DNA of 62,920 nt, from the NCBI GenBank assembly GCA_009903795.1, contig WYER01000002.1, forward strand, positions 1 through 62,920. Reading direction: 5' to 3'. The first letter of the stretch is position 1, and every line of letters starts with the position of its first letter. The notes below the pieces were generated by a model, which was given only the letters and a program-made list of their open reading frames with translations, did no database searches and was not told the origin of the DNA. The stretch comes from Nitrososphaerota archaeon. Its GTDB lineage: Archaea; Thermoproteota; Nitrososphaeria; Conexivisphaerales; UBA164. The translations under genes and the position numbers were made by a program. Shown one piece after another: positions 51,517 to 60,768 of this stretch.

Positions 51517-52187
51517 TGGCAGAAAAACAGCCTGAAGATAAAAGCGAAGAAGGTTCAGAAAATAGGAATATAAACGTTCAGCTTACAGAAAGTACACTGA
51601 TAGCTTCCGGCATAAGGATCGGAACAAATGTCGCAACAAAGCACATGAAACAGTTTGTAGCCAGGAGGAGAGAAGACGGTTTAAACATCCTTGATTTAAG
51701 CAAAATACTTTCAAGGATAGAAATAGCTGGAAAATTCTTGTCAAGATACGATCCCAAAAAGGTTCTTGTTTATTCTACACGTGAAGCTGCTTTTACTCCT
51801 ATAACAAAATTCGCCGAGCTAACAGGGGTAAATTACGTTTTAGGTAGATTATTGCCAGGAACTCTTACAAACCCGTACCTTCCTGCTTACAAGAACGTTG
51901 ACGTGGTTCTTATAGTAGATCCTGCAGTAGATAAACAGGCTATCGAAGAGGCAATAAGGGTTAATATACCGGTTGTTGCTATCTGCGACACAAACAACGT
52001 CTGTAACTTCGTTGACCTAATAATACCTGGAAACAACAGAGGGAGAAAATCATTGGCAATGATATTCTGGTTGCTTGCTAGGAGCTATCTGATAAATTCT
52101 GGCGCTATGCAACCTAACGAGGTCATGAAATACAGCACATCTGACTTCGAAACGAAGTTTGAAGAAAGAAGCTATGTGGAGGGTTAG
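51516..52187 (+). CDS. rps2: Ribosomal protein uS2
   Basis: A 223-residue uS2. Conserved stretches are IRIGTNVATKHMKQFV, DGLNILDLSKI, VLVYSTREAAFTPITKFAELTGV, GRLLPGTLTNP and VVAICDTNNV with PGNNRGRKSLAMIFWLLAR. An acidic tail of about 25 residues begins the protein (MAEKQPEDKSEEGSE). I chose the ATG at 51516, which overlaps the enolase TAA by one base, over an in-frame ATG at 51498 inside enolase. The MEMO gene starts before its end. The same gene order is known in Sulfolobus and relatives. Confidence 0.96.
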   Translation: MAEKQPEDKSEEGSENRNINVQLTESTLIASGIRIGTNVATKHMKQFVARRREDGLNILDLSKILSRIEIAGKFLSRYDPKKVLVYSTREAAFTPITKFAELTGVNYVLGRLLPGTLTNPYLPAYKNVDVVLIVDPAVDKQAIEEAIRVNIPVVAICDTNNVCNFVDLIIPGNNRGRKSLAMIFWLLARSYLINSGAMQPNEVMKYSTSDFETKFEERSYVEG

Positions 52188-53022
52188 AAAACCAGCAGTT
52201 GCGGGATATTTTTACCCAACCGAAAAGAATGAACTGATAAGTTTAATTGAAAAAACGTTCATATCTAAAGATTTGGGCCCTGGTTTACTTCCGCCATTAA
52301 ATGAACAGAAAAATGTTCTGGGTTATGTGGTGCCCCACGCAGGTTATGAATACTCTGGATATGTAGCAGCTCATGCCTACCTAGAAATTTCAGCATTGCC
52401 CGAAGGTTCTACCTTTATAATTCTGGGTCCAAACCATTATGGCATAGGCAGCCCTTTAGCACTTCCTCAGAGCGAAATCTGGGAGACTCCTCTTGGGCAG
52501 GTAAAGATTGACACGTCTTTGAGGAATGAAATAATGTCTGAAAAATCAATAATAGATATTGATGACGGGGCTCACTGGAGGGAACACAGCATTGAAGTCC
52601 AAATTCCATACCTACAGTACGTAAAAAAAGACTTCAAGATACTCCCGATTTCTATGACCCTTATGGAAAAAGAGTATGCGGTAGAAGTTGCAGAAGTAAT
52701 CTATAAAAAAATTAAAGAAAAGAAAAACTACTATATTTTAGCATCCTCTGACTTTACTCATTATGAGCCTGCCGAAAGCGTAAACAGAAAAGATGAAATT
52801 GTCATAAAGGCTATAATGAACAGAGACCTTGACGAGCTTTATAGGGTTCTTAGAAAGTATGACATAACAATGTGTGGTTACGGTCCTGTGGCTGTGTTAA
52901 TGCACCTGAGTAACCTTTTAGGTTATGCTAACGTAAAGTTGCTAAAACACGCTAACAGCGGGGACGCGACTGGGGATTATAGCTCTGTTGTTGGCTATGC
53001 TTCTATCGGTTTTTATAAGTAG
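52174..53022 (+). CDS. MEMO family protein
   Basis: A 282-residue MEMO (MEMO1-like) protein of unknown biochemical role. The start MWRVRKPAVAGYFYP is very conserved, as are YVVPHAGYEYSGYVAAHAY, GPNHYGIG, HWREHSIEVQIPYLQY, SSDFTHYEP and MCGYGPVAVLMH. The His/Asp/Cys residues form a metal site like those of ring-cleaving dioxygenases. I prefer the ATG at 52174 over the TTG at 52159 because the family begins there; it overlaps rps2 by 14 bases. In archaea it regularly sits beside the mevalonate genes. Confidence 0.9.
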   Translation: MWRVRKPAVAGYFYPTEKNELISLIEKTFISKDLGPGLLPPLNEQKNVLGYVVPHAGYEYSGYVAAHAYLEISALPEGSTFIILGPNHYGIGSPLALPQSEIWETPLGQVKIDTSLRNEIMSEKSIIDIDDGAHWREHSIEVQIPYLQYVKKDFKILPISMTLMEKEYAVEVAEVIYKKIKEKKNYYILASSDFTHYEPAESVNRKDEIVIKAIMNRDLDELYRVLRKYDITMCGYGPVAVLMHLSNLLGYANVKLLKHANSGDATGDYSSVVGYASIGFYK

Positions 53023-53030
53023 CAGATTGT

Positions 53031-53037
53031 TTTTAAA
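53031..53037 (+). promoter_or_regulatory. TATA box of mvk
   Basis: ttttaaa ends 23 bases before the ATG at 53061. Confidence 0.45.
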
Positions 53038-53060
53038 CATGATAACTTATTTTTAATATA

Positions 53061-53945
53061 ATGAAGTTCAGCGAAGCAATAGCTCCTGCAAAGGTCATTT
53101 TGTCTGGGGAACATTTTGTAGTGCACGGTGCAAGAGCTTTAGCCGGAGCCATAAATCTATATCTGAAAACAAGGATCGAGGAAAGCGATAAAGATATCAT
53201 ACGTTCTAACGGTAAAATCATACGTGCCGATTATGTGCTGGAAAAGGTAAAGAAGATAGCAGGGGCCAAAAATGTAAAAATTTTGGTGCGGAGCGCGGTG
53301 CCTAAGTCAGCAGGCCTTGGTTCTTCAGCTTCTTTTCATGTAGCAACCATAATTGCGGCTTTCAAACTTAAAGGTACAAATCCTTCTCGTGAAGAAATAT
53401 TCGAAGAATCGATGGAGCTTGAAAGGAAAGTTCATAAAAATCCCAGCGGCATAGACGTTTGGGCCGTTTTGAACGGTGGTGTCTTTATTTTTAAAAAAGG
53501 AGAAAAAAATTATTCAGTAAATTCAAAAGTTAAAAAAATACTGTTAATAGACTCAGGGCAAAGAAGAAACACTGGTGCGCTGGTAAGCAAGGTTGGATAT
53601 ATGAGAGAAAACGAACCAGAAAAGTTCAGCGAGCTCGTAGAAATAGCTGATTCAATATCATTATCTATGAAGAATGCTCTTGAAATGGGAGACGTTGAAA
53701 AAGTTAAAGGCCTTTTCAGGATAAACCAGTCTCTTCTTGAGCTTATAGACGTATCTACTCCAAAAATAGCTCGTCTTTTAAAAAAGTTGCAGGAATACGG
53801 AATTTCAGCAAAAATTACTGGAGCTGGCGGTGGAGGATATTTAATTGGACTACCTATAAAAAAGGTTGATGGTCTAAAAACAAAAGAAGTGAAGCTTGGA
53901 GTTCGCGGCGCTTACGATATAAACTTTACGCATTTTAATAATTAA
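53061..53945 (+). CDS. mvk: Mevalonate kinase
   Basis: A 294-residue GHMP kinase that phosphorylates mevalonate. The opening APAKVILSGEHFVVHGARAL, the ATP loop VPKSAGLGSSASFHVATI (residues 76-93), SGIDVWAVLNGGVF with its catalytic Asp (about 132), and the C-terminal TGAGGGGYLIGL are all present. It is the first committed kinase of the archaeal mevalonate pathway. It has its own TATA box. The isopentenyl phosphate kinase gene follows after a decayed insertion element, which interrupts what is an operon in related species. Confidence 0.95.
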   Translation: MKFSEAIAPAKVILSGEHFVVHGARALAGAINLYLKTRIEESDKDIIRSNGKIIRADYVLEKVKKIAGAKNVKILVRSAVPKSAGLGSSASFHVATIIAAFKLKGTNPSREEIFEESMELERKVHKNPSGIDVWAVLNGGVFIFKKGEKNYSVNSKVKKILLIDSGQRRNTGALVSKVGYMRENEPEKFSELVEIADSISLSMKNALEMGDVEKVKGLFRINQSLLELIDVSTPKIARLLKKLQEYGISAKITGAGGGGYLIGLPIKKVDGLKTKEVKLGVRGAYDINFTHFNN

Positions 53946-53976
53946 TTTACTACAAAAGCTTAAAGCATAGCCTTTT

Positions 53977-54376
53977 ACAATAGATCAAAACTTTTTTTAG
54001 AAAACGTGGTATTTGCAGTTTTATGCAATCCATAACAATTTTACGATCTAATAATGGTAAAGCGCATCATACGCTAACAAATCATTGTAAAAATCTATGA
54101 ATAATGTTTTTAAACCCCTGCTGAGAGTAAAGAACAACCTAAAGCAACATGCCTGATAATGTATTGCTATAACCAATTTAAATTAAAAACGCTAACGCAC
54201 CCAAAAAATCTTTAATCGTTAGGATTAACTGAGACGACATAATGCGATAATAAAGTCTAGGAGTTAGCACATTTGATTAAACTCCTTGGCAATTCTAAAG
54301 CTATTTTTTAATTTGCTAATAAAATTGTTAAAGTGGCATATTAATCATAAAAGCAAACAAAAATTTTGATCTAATG
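53977..54376. mobile_element. Decayed insertion element, copy B
   Basis: A gene-free stretch of about 400 bases with inverted ends: acaatagatcaaaacttttt (53977-53996) and caaaaattttgatctaatgt at the right (about 54358-54376). It resembles copy A (45527-46075) along most of its length, with patches such as agaacaacctaaa and ataatgta..gctataaccaa aligning in order, and is shorter through internal loss. No coding frame survives. It lies between mvk and the isopentenyl phosphate kinase gene. Confidence 0.6.
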
Positions 54377-54463
54377 TGAATAGTTAGGAGGTCAGAATTT
54401 AAAATAAAAACCATTTTCAGAAAAAGTTAAGTTTAAAGATGGCAAAGAAGAAGCATTAAGCAG

Positions 54464-55270
54464 ATGTCTTTGACAGTTGTAAAAATGGGCGGTTCCTCTA
54501 TTACCTTTAAAGACAAACCGTTTAGCATAAATGAAGAAGGAATAAAAAATATAGCTGAAGCTTTAAGCGAGGCGGGCATGCAATACTTTCTAATACACGG
54601 GGGAGGATCGTGGGGACACCCTGCAGCTACAATATATGGACTTTCCAGTTTTTATCATTCAGATGGCAGTAAGGGAATAAGCTTTACAAAAATTAAGATG
54701 TTGCAGCTCAGCGTTCAGGTTCAAAAAATACTGATGGATAAAGGCCTTTTCACGTTTTATTTTCCTGCACAACTGATTGATGCGCTCAATAAAGACGAAG
54801 TTTTAGAAATGATCGAAAGGTCTGTATATCCAATAACGTTCGGAGATGTTATTTATGAACATAAAAAAGGGTTCAGAGTTATAGGAGGGGACGAGATAGC
54901 GTTAAAAGTCAGCTACAAATTTCCAGTAAACAAGGTTGTTTTTATTATGGGAACTCCAGGGATAATGGATGAAAATGGTAACGTGATTAAAAAAATCAGC
55001 ATAAAAAGATCTGAAGGATCTATGTATATAGGGGATGTGCCGATAATAAAAGGTAACAGCTTTGAAAGATTTGAAAAAATACTACCAAAGATATCAGAAA
55101 ATTCTCCCGACGCAACGGGCGGTTTAGGTTTCAAGCTTTATGTTGCTTATATGTTAGCTAAGATGGGCATAAGCTCTGAGTTTATAAGCGCAGGCGATAA
55201 AGAAAATATTATTAAAGCGTTAAAGGGTTATAAGTTCGATGGTAGTGTAGTGATCACTGATGGAAGTTAA
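54464..55270 (+). CDS. ipk: Isopentenyl phosphate kinase
   Basis: A 268-residue amino-acid-kinase-family enzyme that phosphorylates isopentenyl phosphate to IPP, the last kinase step of the archaeal mevalonate pathway. The start SLTVVKMGGSSITFKDKPFS (Lys6 and Gly loop), FLIHGGGSWGHPAAT (residues 43-57, with the catalytic His), GDVIYEHKKGFRVIGGDEIA and DATGGLGFKL are present. Its end overlaps idi2 by 11 bases. A GTG or other start further upstream is not needed. Confidence 0.93.
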   Translation: MSLTVVKMGGSSITFKDKPFSINEEGIKNIAEALSEAGMQYFLIHGGGSWGHPAATIYGLSSFYHSDGSKGISFTKIKMLQLSVQVQKILMDKGLFTFYFPAQLIDALNKDEVLEMIERSVYPITFGDVIYEHKKGFRVIGGDEIALKVSYKFPVNKVVFIMGTPGIMDENGNVIKKISIKRSEGSMYIGDVPIIKGNSFERFEKILPKISENSPDATGGLGFKLYVAYMLAKMGISSEFISAGDKENIIKALKGYKFDGSVVITDGS

Positions 55271-56327
55271 GGATAGAAAGATTGAACACATAAACATAGT
55301 TAAAAAAGGCGGAGTTGAATATGAGGAAACATCAGGTTGGTTTGAATACGTGTACCTTATTCATCAGGCGCTTCCCGAAATAGATCTGCAGGATGTAGAT
55401 ACTTCTGTAAATTTTTTGGGTTTCAAGCTTAAAGCACCACTAATAATAGACAGCATGACTGGGGGAAGCGAAGAAACGAAAGAAATAAACAAAAACCTTG
55501 CAGCCCTAGCCCATGAACTTGGAATAGGAATGGGTGTAGGTTCTCAAAGAGCTGCAATAGAAGACCCATCTTTAGCAGATACGTATTCGGTTGTAAGAGA
55601 AACAGCTCCTGACATATTTGTTATAGGTAATATTGGAGCAGCGCAGCTCATTACTTATGACATTGATAAGATTAAAAGCGCAATCGACATGATAAAGGCA
55701 AACGCTTTAGCGATACATTTAAATCCTCTTCAGGAAGCAATACAACCTGAAGGGGAACCTAAATTCAAAGGGGTTTTACAAAAGCTAGCAGAAGTTTCGA
55801 AGTTAATAAACGTGCCGATAATAGTTAAAGAAGTAGGTTCTGGGATTTCAAAAGAAGTTGCAATAAAGTTGAAGCTTGCTGGCGTTTCCGCAATAAATGT
55901 TGCAGGGGCAGGAGGGACAAGTTGGGCCAAAATTGAAGGAGTAAGGGCAAAAAAGGCGAAGAAGATGGAAAACTACAGCTTGGCTGAAATATTCGGAGAA
56001 TGGGGCATACCAACAGCTGCCTCCATAATAGAAGTAAGGAGCGTTACGGATCTCCCGTTAATAGCTTCAGGAGGGATAAAAAATGGGCTTGAGCTGGCAA
56101 AAGCTATAACGCTTGGAGCCGATATAGGAGCCATGGCTGGAACTGTGCTTAAAGAATTGTTGAAGAACGGGTATGAAAAGGCCAAAGAAATGTTGTCCAA
56201 TACAGTAAACGAATACAGGCTCGCTCTTTTCCTTACGGGTTCAAAAAACACCTCAGAACTAAAGAAAAAAAGAAAGATTCTGTTAGGTCCGTTAGCAGAA
56301 TGGGCTAGACAGGTTGGATACATATGA
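55260..56327 (+). CDS. idi2: Type 2 isopentenyl-diphosphate isomerase
   Basis: A 355-residue FMN enzyme that interconverts IPP and DMAPP. It has DSMTGGSEETKEINKNLA (about 62-79), GVGSQRAAIE, GNIGAAQL, the substrate site HLNPLQEAIQPEGE near 158, VKEVGSGIS, and the FMN phosphate-binding GGTSWAKIEGVR with IASGGIKNGLELAKAI. It overlaps the ipk gene by 11 bases and the prenyl synthase gene by four, so the three are made together. Confidence 0.96.
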   Translation: MEVKDRKIEHINIVKKGGVEYEETSGWFEYVYLIHQALPEIDLQDVDTSVNFLGFKLKAPLIIDSMTGGSEETKEINKNLAALAHELGIGMGVGSQRAAIEDPSLADTYSVVRETAPDIFVIGNIGAAQLITYDIDKIKSAIDMIKANALAIHLNPLQEAIQPEGEPKFKGVLQKLAEVSKLINVPIIVKEVGSGISKEVAIKLKLAGVSAINVAGAGGTSWAKIEGVRAKKAKKMENYSLAEIFGEWGIPTAASIIEVRSVTDLPLIASGGIKNGLELAKAITLGADIGAMAGTVLKELLKNGYEKAKEMLSNTVNEYRLALFLTGSKNTSELKKKRKILLGPLAEWARQVGYI

Positions 56328-57289
56328 TAAGCCAAGATGAATTTTTAAAAAACGTTGAACTCTACTTAAAAGGATTATTATCAAAAGAATATGACGTTTA
56401 TAAGGCTTCAGCCCACCTTGTATTTGCTGGAGGAAAACGTCTAAGGCCTCTTATAGTCGCAAGAACATATGAATCGCTGGGAGGAAATGCTTTAGAGATA
56501 ATACCTGCTGCTGCATCAGTTGAACTTGTGCATAACTTCACGCTTATACACGATGATATCATGGACAACGATGACTTCAGAAGAGGTGTGCCAACAGTTC
56601 ACAGAGTATTTGGAGTACCGATTGCTATACTCGCTGGAGATCTTTTGTTCGCCATGGGTTACAAAGCTCTTGAGGATGTTAAACCTTATAAAGAAGATGA
56701 AAAAAAGTTTCATAAAGCTGTTAGCGCATTAACAAAGTACGTTATAGAACTTTGTGAAGGTCAAAACATTGATGTTGCTCCACCTACGCAGTTCAGAGAA
56801 GAAGTTTATTACGAACTTATAAAGAAGAAAACTTCGTCTCTTTTTATTCTTTCATCCCTTTACGGCATTTACGCCGCAGGGAGGTTTGACCTCGAAGAAT
56901 ACGCAAAAAAGTTCGGTGAAAATTTTGGAATAATATTCCAGTTAACCGACGACCTTCTTGGTTTGATCGGAGATCCAAACATTACAAAAAAACCAGTTGG
57001 GTCTGACCTAAGAGAAGGGAAATCAACGCTCCCGATATACTTGGCAATAAAAAAAGCAGACAATGAGCTCAGGAATAAAATTTTGAGCGTTTACGGGAAA
57101 AAAGCTGGAGAACAGGAGATAAATTACGTTGTTAAAAGGATAAAAGAACTTGGTATCGAAGAAGACATAAAGAAAATTATAAACGTATATGTTGAGGGTG
57201 CGTTGTCAGCTTTAAAGCATTTAGGCTCAGGCGAGCCCAACTCAGAATTGATAAAAATGGTGAACAGCTTGGTTGAGCGTCAACGATGA
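56324..57289 (+). CDS. Geranylgeranyl (or farnesyl) diphosphate synthase
   Basis: A 321-residue trans-prenyl synthase that builds the isoprenoid chains of archaeal membrane lipids. The two Asp-rich motifs are HDDIMDND (about 85-92) and QLTDDLLGLIGD (about 207-216); GGKRLRP near 33 and EGQNID near 145 also match. Residues just before the first motif (LVHNFTLI) include a Phe and suggest a C15-C20 product. It overlaps idi2 by four bases and gltX by 17. Confidence 0.93.
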   Translation: MISQDEFLKNVELYLKGLLSKEYDVYKASAHLVFAGGKRLRPLIVARTYESLGGNALEIIPAAASVELVHNFTLIHDDIMDNDDFRRGVPTVHRVFGVPIAILAGDLLFAMGYKALEDVKPYKEDEKKFHKAVSALTKYVIELCEGQNIDVAPPTQFREEVYYELIKKKTSSLFILSSLYGIYAAGRFDLEEYAKKFGENFGIIFQLTDDLLGLIGDPNITKKPVGSDLREGKSTLPIYLAIKKADNELRNKILSVYGKKAGEQEINYVVKRIKELGIEEDIKKIINVYVEGALSALKHLGSGEPNSELIKMVNSLVERQR

Positions 57290-58961
57290 AGACCTTAGAG
57301 CAATAATAACTAAATACGCTGCTCAAAACGCAATAAAGCACGGCGGAAAGGCAGATCAGGTAGCAGTTTTAGGAAAAATAGTCTCCGAAAGACCAGATAT
57401 AAAACCAAAATTGAAAGAAATACTGCCATTGGTAAAGGAGATCTGTGATTATGTCTCCGGATTAAGCATTGAAAAACAAAAAGAGCTTGCGGGTGAGATG
57501 GAAGAAAAAAAGAAGCAGGAGTTAAAACTCCCGCCCCTTGAGGGAGCTGAAAGCGGTAAGGTGGTGACGCGTTTCGCACCTAACCCAAACAGCGTTCTTC
57601 ATCTTGGATCTTCTAGAGCGGCAATCCTTTCTTACGAGTACGCTAAGATGTACAAAGGTAAGTTCATACTGAGGTTTGAAGATACAGATCCAAGGTTAAA
57701 AAGGTCCGATTTAAAGTTTTACAGATACATCGAAGAGGATCTTGAATGGCTCGGAATTAAATGGGATGAAGAGCATTATCAAAGTGAGAGGTTGCCAATA
57801 TACTATGATTATGTAGAGAAGGCTATTAAAATAGGAGCAGTTTATATAACTGAATGTAATAGAGAGAAGTTTAAAGAACATATAATGATGCAGAAACCCT
57901 GCCCTGACAGGGATTTGCCAGTTGAGGTTCAGCTAAAAAGATGGGAAAAAATGCTTTCGGGAGGATATAAAGAGGGTGAGGCTGTTGTAAGAGTAAAAAC
58001 AGATCTTTCACATCCAAATCCCGCAGTTAGAGATTGGCCTGCCCTCAGAATAATAGATACGGAAAAATATTCTCATCCTATTGTAGGCAACAAATACAAG
58101 GTTTGGCCACTATATAACTGGGCTTCAGCTATAGACGACCACCTTATGGGGATAACCCATATTTTCAGGGGTCAGGAGCATTTCGTTAATATGGTGAGAC
58201 AAAGGTATCTGTACGAAGCCTTTGGATGGAAGTATCCTCACGCTGTTCATTATGGCAGGCTCATGATAGAAGGCAAACCGCTGAGCAAATCTGAAATCGA
58301 GAAGGGCATAAAGATGGGCGTTTACAGTGGCTACGATGACATCAGACTAGCTACGTTGAAAGCTTTGAAAAGGAGAGGCATAGTTCCCGAGGCGATAAAA
58401 CAGCTAATATTGGCAATGGGAATAAATACAAACGATGCAGTAATAAGTTTAGAAAACCTTTATGCTATAAACAGAAAGATCATAGATCCTATAGCAAATA
58501 GATATTTTGCTGTATTCAAGCCTTACGTAGTAATAGTTCTTAAAAACATAGAAATCCCGAAGGTCATTCAGCTTTATAAGCATCCAAACAGAAAAAACGA
58601 AATAAGAACTTTAAGGCTAGAAAAAGCTGAAATAATAGTAGAAAAAAGCGATCATGAAAAGAATGTAGGTAAGGAAGTCAGGTTTATGGGTTTAGGAAAC
58701 TTCATTCTTGAAAAAGATTATGCAACGTTCACTGATAATGACTTGGCAAGGGCAAAAGATTTTCCGCATCTGCACTGGTTGCCTTCCGATACTAGAACTA
58801 AGATAAATGTGCTCAAAGATGATGGAAACGAAATAGAGGGAATTGCAGAAGATGGGTTAAAATTAGAACTGAACAACGTTGTTCAGCTGGAGAGAAAATT
58901 TTTTTGCAGAATAGAATCAGTAATCGATAACACCATAAAAGCAGTGTACACATCTAAATGA
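57273..58961 (+). CDS. gltX: Glutamyl-tRNA synthetase (archaeal type, non-discriminating)
   Basis: A 562-residue archaeal-type class I synthetase. An N-terminal helical extension of about 95 residues is followed by the catalytic domain, where FAPNPNSVLHLGSSRAA holds the HIGH-like motif (near residue 112) and KPLSKSEIEKG is the KMSKS-like motif (near 334); the C-terminal half is the beta-barrel tRNA-binding region. With GatDE present and no GlnRS seen, it should charge both tRNA-Glu and tRNA-Gln. It begins with a GTG or TTG inside the end of the prenyl synthase gene. Confidence 0.95.
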   Translation: MSVNDEDLRAIITKYAAQNAIKHGGKADQVAVLGKIVSERPDIKPKLKEILPLVKEICDYVSGLSIEKQKELAGEMEEKKKQELKLPPLEGAESGKVVTRFAPNPNSVLHLGSSRAAILSYEYAKMYKGKFILRFEDTDPRLKRSDLKFYRYIEEDLEWLGIKWDEEHYQSERLPIYYDYVEKAIKIGAVYITECNREKFKEHIMMQKPCPDRDLPVEVQLKRWEKMLSGGYKEGEAVVRVKTDLSHPNPAVRDWPALRIIDTEKYSHPIVGNKYKVWPLYNWASAIDDHLMGITHIFRGQEHFVNMVRQRYLYEAFGWKYPHAVHYGRLMIEGKPLSKSEIEKGIKMGVYSGYDDIRLATLKALKRRGIVPEAIKQLILAMGINTNDAVISLENLYAINRKIIDPIANRYFAVFKPYVVIVLKNIEIPKVIQLYKHPNRKNEIRTLRLEKAEIIVEKSDHEKNVGKEVRFMGLGNFILEKDYATFTDNDLARAKDFPHLHWLPSDTRTKINVLKDDGNEIEGIAEDGLKLELNNVVQLERKFFCRIESVIDNTIKAVYTSK

Positions 58962-59040
58962 TCCTTATTTTTGTCGGAAAAAGAAAGAGTCACTTTTCTA
59001 AACCCAATGACGCATTAAAAAGAAAGAAACAGCCGTGACG

Positions 59041-60183
59041 TTAAACATTTTTAAGGGATTGTTCAAGATCTTCTATCAGATCTTCTACATTTTCAAGTCC
59101 TACTGAAAGTCTAAGCAGATTTTCGGTTATTCCAAGTTTTTTCTTCCAATCTTCGCTTAAAGTTGATGATGCAGAAAGAACAGGGTAGGTCATTATTGAT
59201 TCGGTACCTCCCAAGCTTGGTGATGGAACTATAAGCTTCAGGTGCTTTAAAACGGAAATCGCTTCTTCTTTTCCTCCTTTAACTTTAAAGCTTACAACCC
59301 CGCCGCACCCTTTAAAATATTTTTTTGCCAGCTGATAATATGGGTCTGTCTCAAGGCAGGGGTACATGACTTCTTCAACCTTCGGATTTTCTGAAAGGTA
59401 TTTTGCAATTATAAGAGCATTTTCTTGCTGTACTTTTATCCTAGCAAATAAAGTTTTTAACCCCCTCAGAGTTAGGTAAGCGTTAAACGGGCTTAAAATT
59501 GATCCGGTCATCCTTCTGGTTTCCCAAAGTTCAAGGATATTTTCCTTTTTTCCAGCAATAATACCGCCTATAACGTCATTGTGACCAGCTATATACTTTG
59601 TAAGGCTTTCAACAACAACATCAGCACCTTTTTCGATCGGCTTAAAGAGGGCCGGACTCAAAAAGGTGTTGTCAACTATAAACGTGGCCTTGCCTTTTAT
59701 CGCATCCCTTACTGCGTCAATTTCTATTACCTTTAACGTAGGGTTAGTCATAGCTTCTATAAATACAAGCTTTGTGTCTTTTGTTACAGCTGAAGCTATT
59801 TCTTCCGCATTAGGCATTACAACTTTAGCTTTTACGCCAAATTTTGAAAGGTAACTCAAGAGCTTTATGGTGGTTCCGTATGCTTCAGCTGTAATAACAG
59901 CTTCATCTCCTAAAGAAAGAAAGTTCAAATACAAGGAACTTATGGCAGCCATCCCGCTAGAAAAAGCAAGAGAGTCCTCAGCTCTTTCAAGCTTTGAGAC
60001 AGCTTTCTCAAGATACCTTACAGTGGGATTTTCTTCTCTAGAATACTTCAGATCTACATTTCTGTCGCTCTTCTTGGCTTCTCCTCTCTGTTCAAATATT
60101 GAAGAAAGATAAATAGGAGGTATTCTTGAACCTAAATCGTCATAATATTCATGACCATGTATTGAATTAGTTTCATCATTCAA
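59041..60183 (-). CDS. Cys/Met metabolism PLP enzyme (cystathionine gamma-synthase/lyase-like)
   Basis: A 380-residue PLP enzyme of the Cys/Met metabolism family. The opening ends in a SSIFEQRGE stretch, then YSREENPTVRYLEKAVSKLE, FSSGMAAISSLYLNFL, FVDNTFLSPAL, and the PLP lysine in ESLTKYIAGHNDVIGG at about residue 193. Late motifs are SLGGTESIMTYP and RLSVGLENVEDLI. The family includes cystathionine gamma-synthase, gamma-lyase and methionine gamma-lyase; sequence alone does not choose between them. It is a single gene, divergent from nothing nearby. Confidence 0.9.
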   Translation of the reverse strand: MNDETNSIHGHEYYDDLGSRIPPIYLSSIFEQRGEAKKSDRNVDLKYSREENPTVRYLEKAVSKLERAEDSLAFSSGMAAISSLYLNFLSLGDEAVITAEAYGTTIKLLSYLSKFGVKAKVVMPNAEEIASAVTKDTKLVFIEAMTNPTLKVIEIDAVRDAIKGKATFIVDNTFLSPALFKPIEKGADVVVESLTKYIAGHNDVIGGIIAGKKENILELWETRRMTGSILSPFNAYLTLRGLKTLFARIKVQQENALIIAKYLSENPKVEEVMYPCLETDPYYQLAKKYFKGCGGVVSFKVKGGKEEAISVLKHLKLIVPSPSLGGTESIMTYPVLSASSTLSEDWKKKLGITENLLRLSVGLENVEDLIEDLEQSLKNV

Positions 60184-60240
60184 TTTTATAATTATTCTTA
60201 ACAGATATATAAAAACACTACTATTGATTCTTATTAGGAA

Positions 60241-60768
60241 TCATTTAATTAATTCATTATATGCTTTTTTAAAATCTTCTTGGCAAGATTTGCACAACAT
60301 TGGTAGCTTTGTGTCAACATCCTTTAAACTTTTGGCATAGCTCATTATACATGTCTCATTTAAGCAGTGTCCCAGTCCCCAGAAATGGCCTATAAGGTGG
60401 GCAGCTTCTTTCATTATTCTTTCTTTTGCAAGCTTTGGATCGGAAATCAACCGATCTTCGCTTAGAATTGCTACCCTCTCTTTAGGATCTACTATACCGA
60501 AAATTCTTGAACCGGTTGAATCTACAATCGGCAAACCTGTTACGATAAGAACATAATGATGATTTTTTGGAATTATATCCTTTAACTGTTTAAGGATCTG
60601 GTCCCCATCATAAGTTTTTAAATTAACGTTGAATTCTACATCCTGATGATCCTTGATGCTCATGTTATAGAGGGATGCAGCTATCTTATAGCTTTCTAAA
60701 TACTTTGTTGTGTACCCGTTTAGGAAATAGAGGTCAATTTCAAGTTTGTTAATCTTTTTTTCACTCAA
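60241..60768 (-). CDS. Archaemetzincin-like protein, catalytic Glu missing
   Basis: A 175-residue archaemetzincin (AmzA). The typical signature is HExxHxxGxxH followed by four Cys for a second zinc. Here it reads AAHLIGHFWGLGHC near residue 120, so the Glu after the first His is Leu. The zinc-binding His residues and the Cys pattern (HCLNETCIM and MLCKSCQEDF) are kept, as is the Met turn (CIMSYAKS). It likely folds and binds metal but may not cleave peptides. It overlaps the aCPSF2 gene by eight bases. Confidence 0.85.
   Translation of the reverse strand: MSEKKINKLEIDLYFLNGYTTKYLESYKIAASLYNMSIKDHQDVEFNVNLKTYDGDQILKQLKDIIPKNHHYVLIVTGLPIVDSTGSRIFGIVDPKERVAILSEDRLISDPKLAKERIMKEAAHLIGHFWGLGHCLNETCIMSYAKSLKDVDTKLPMLCKSCQEDFKKAYNELIK

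Noticed and set aside
54384-54400. A third IS605-like right end (aggaggtcag)
   Set aside because: Only ten bases match, the G-rich hairpin arm is absent, and it looks like a chance match.
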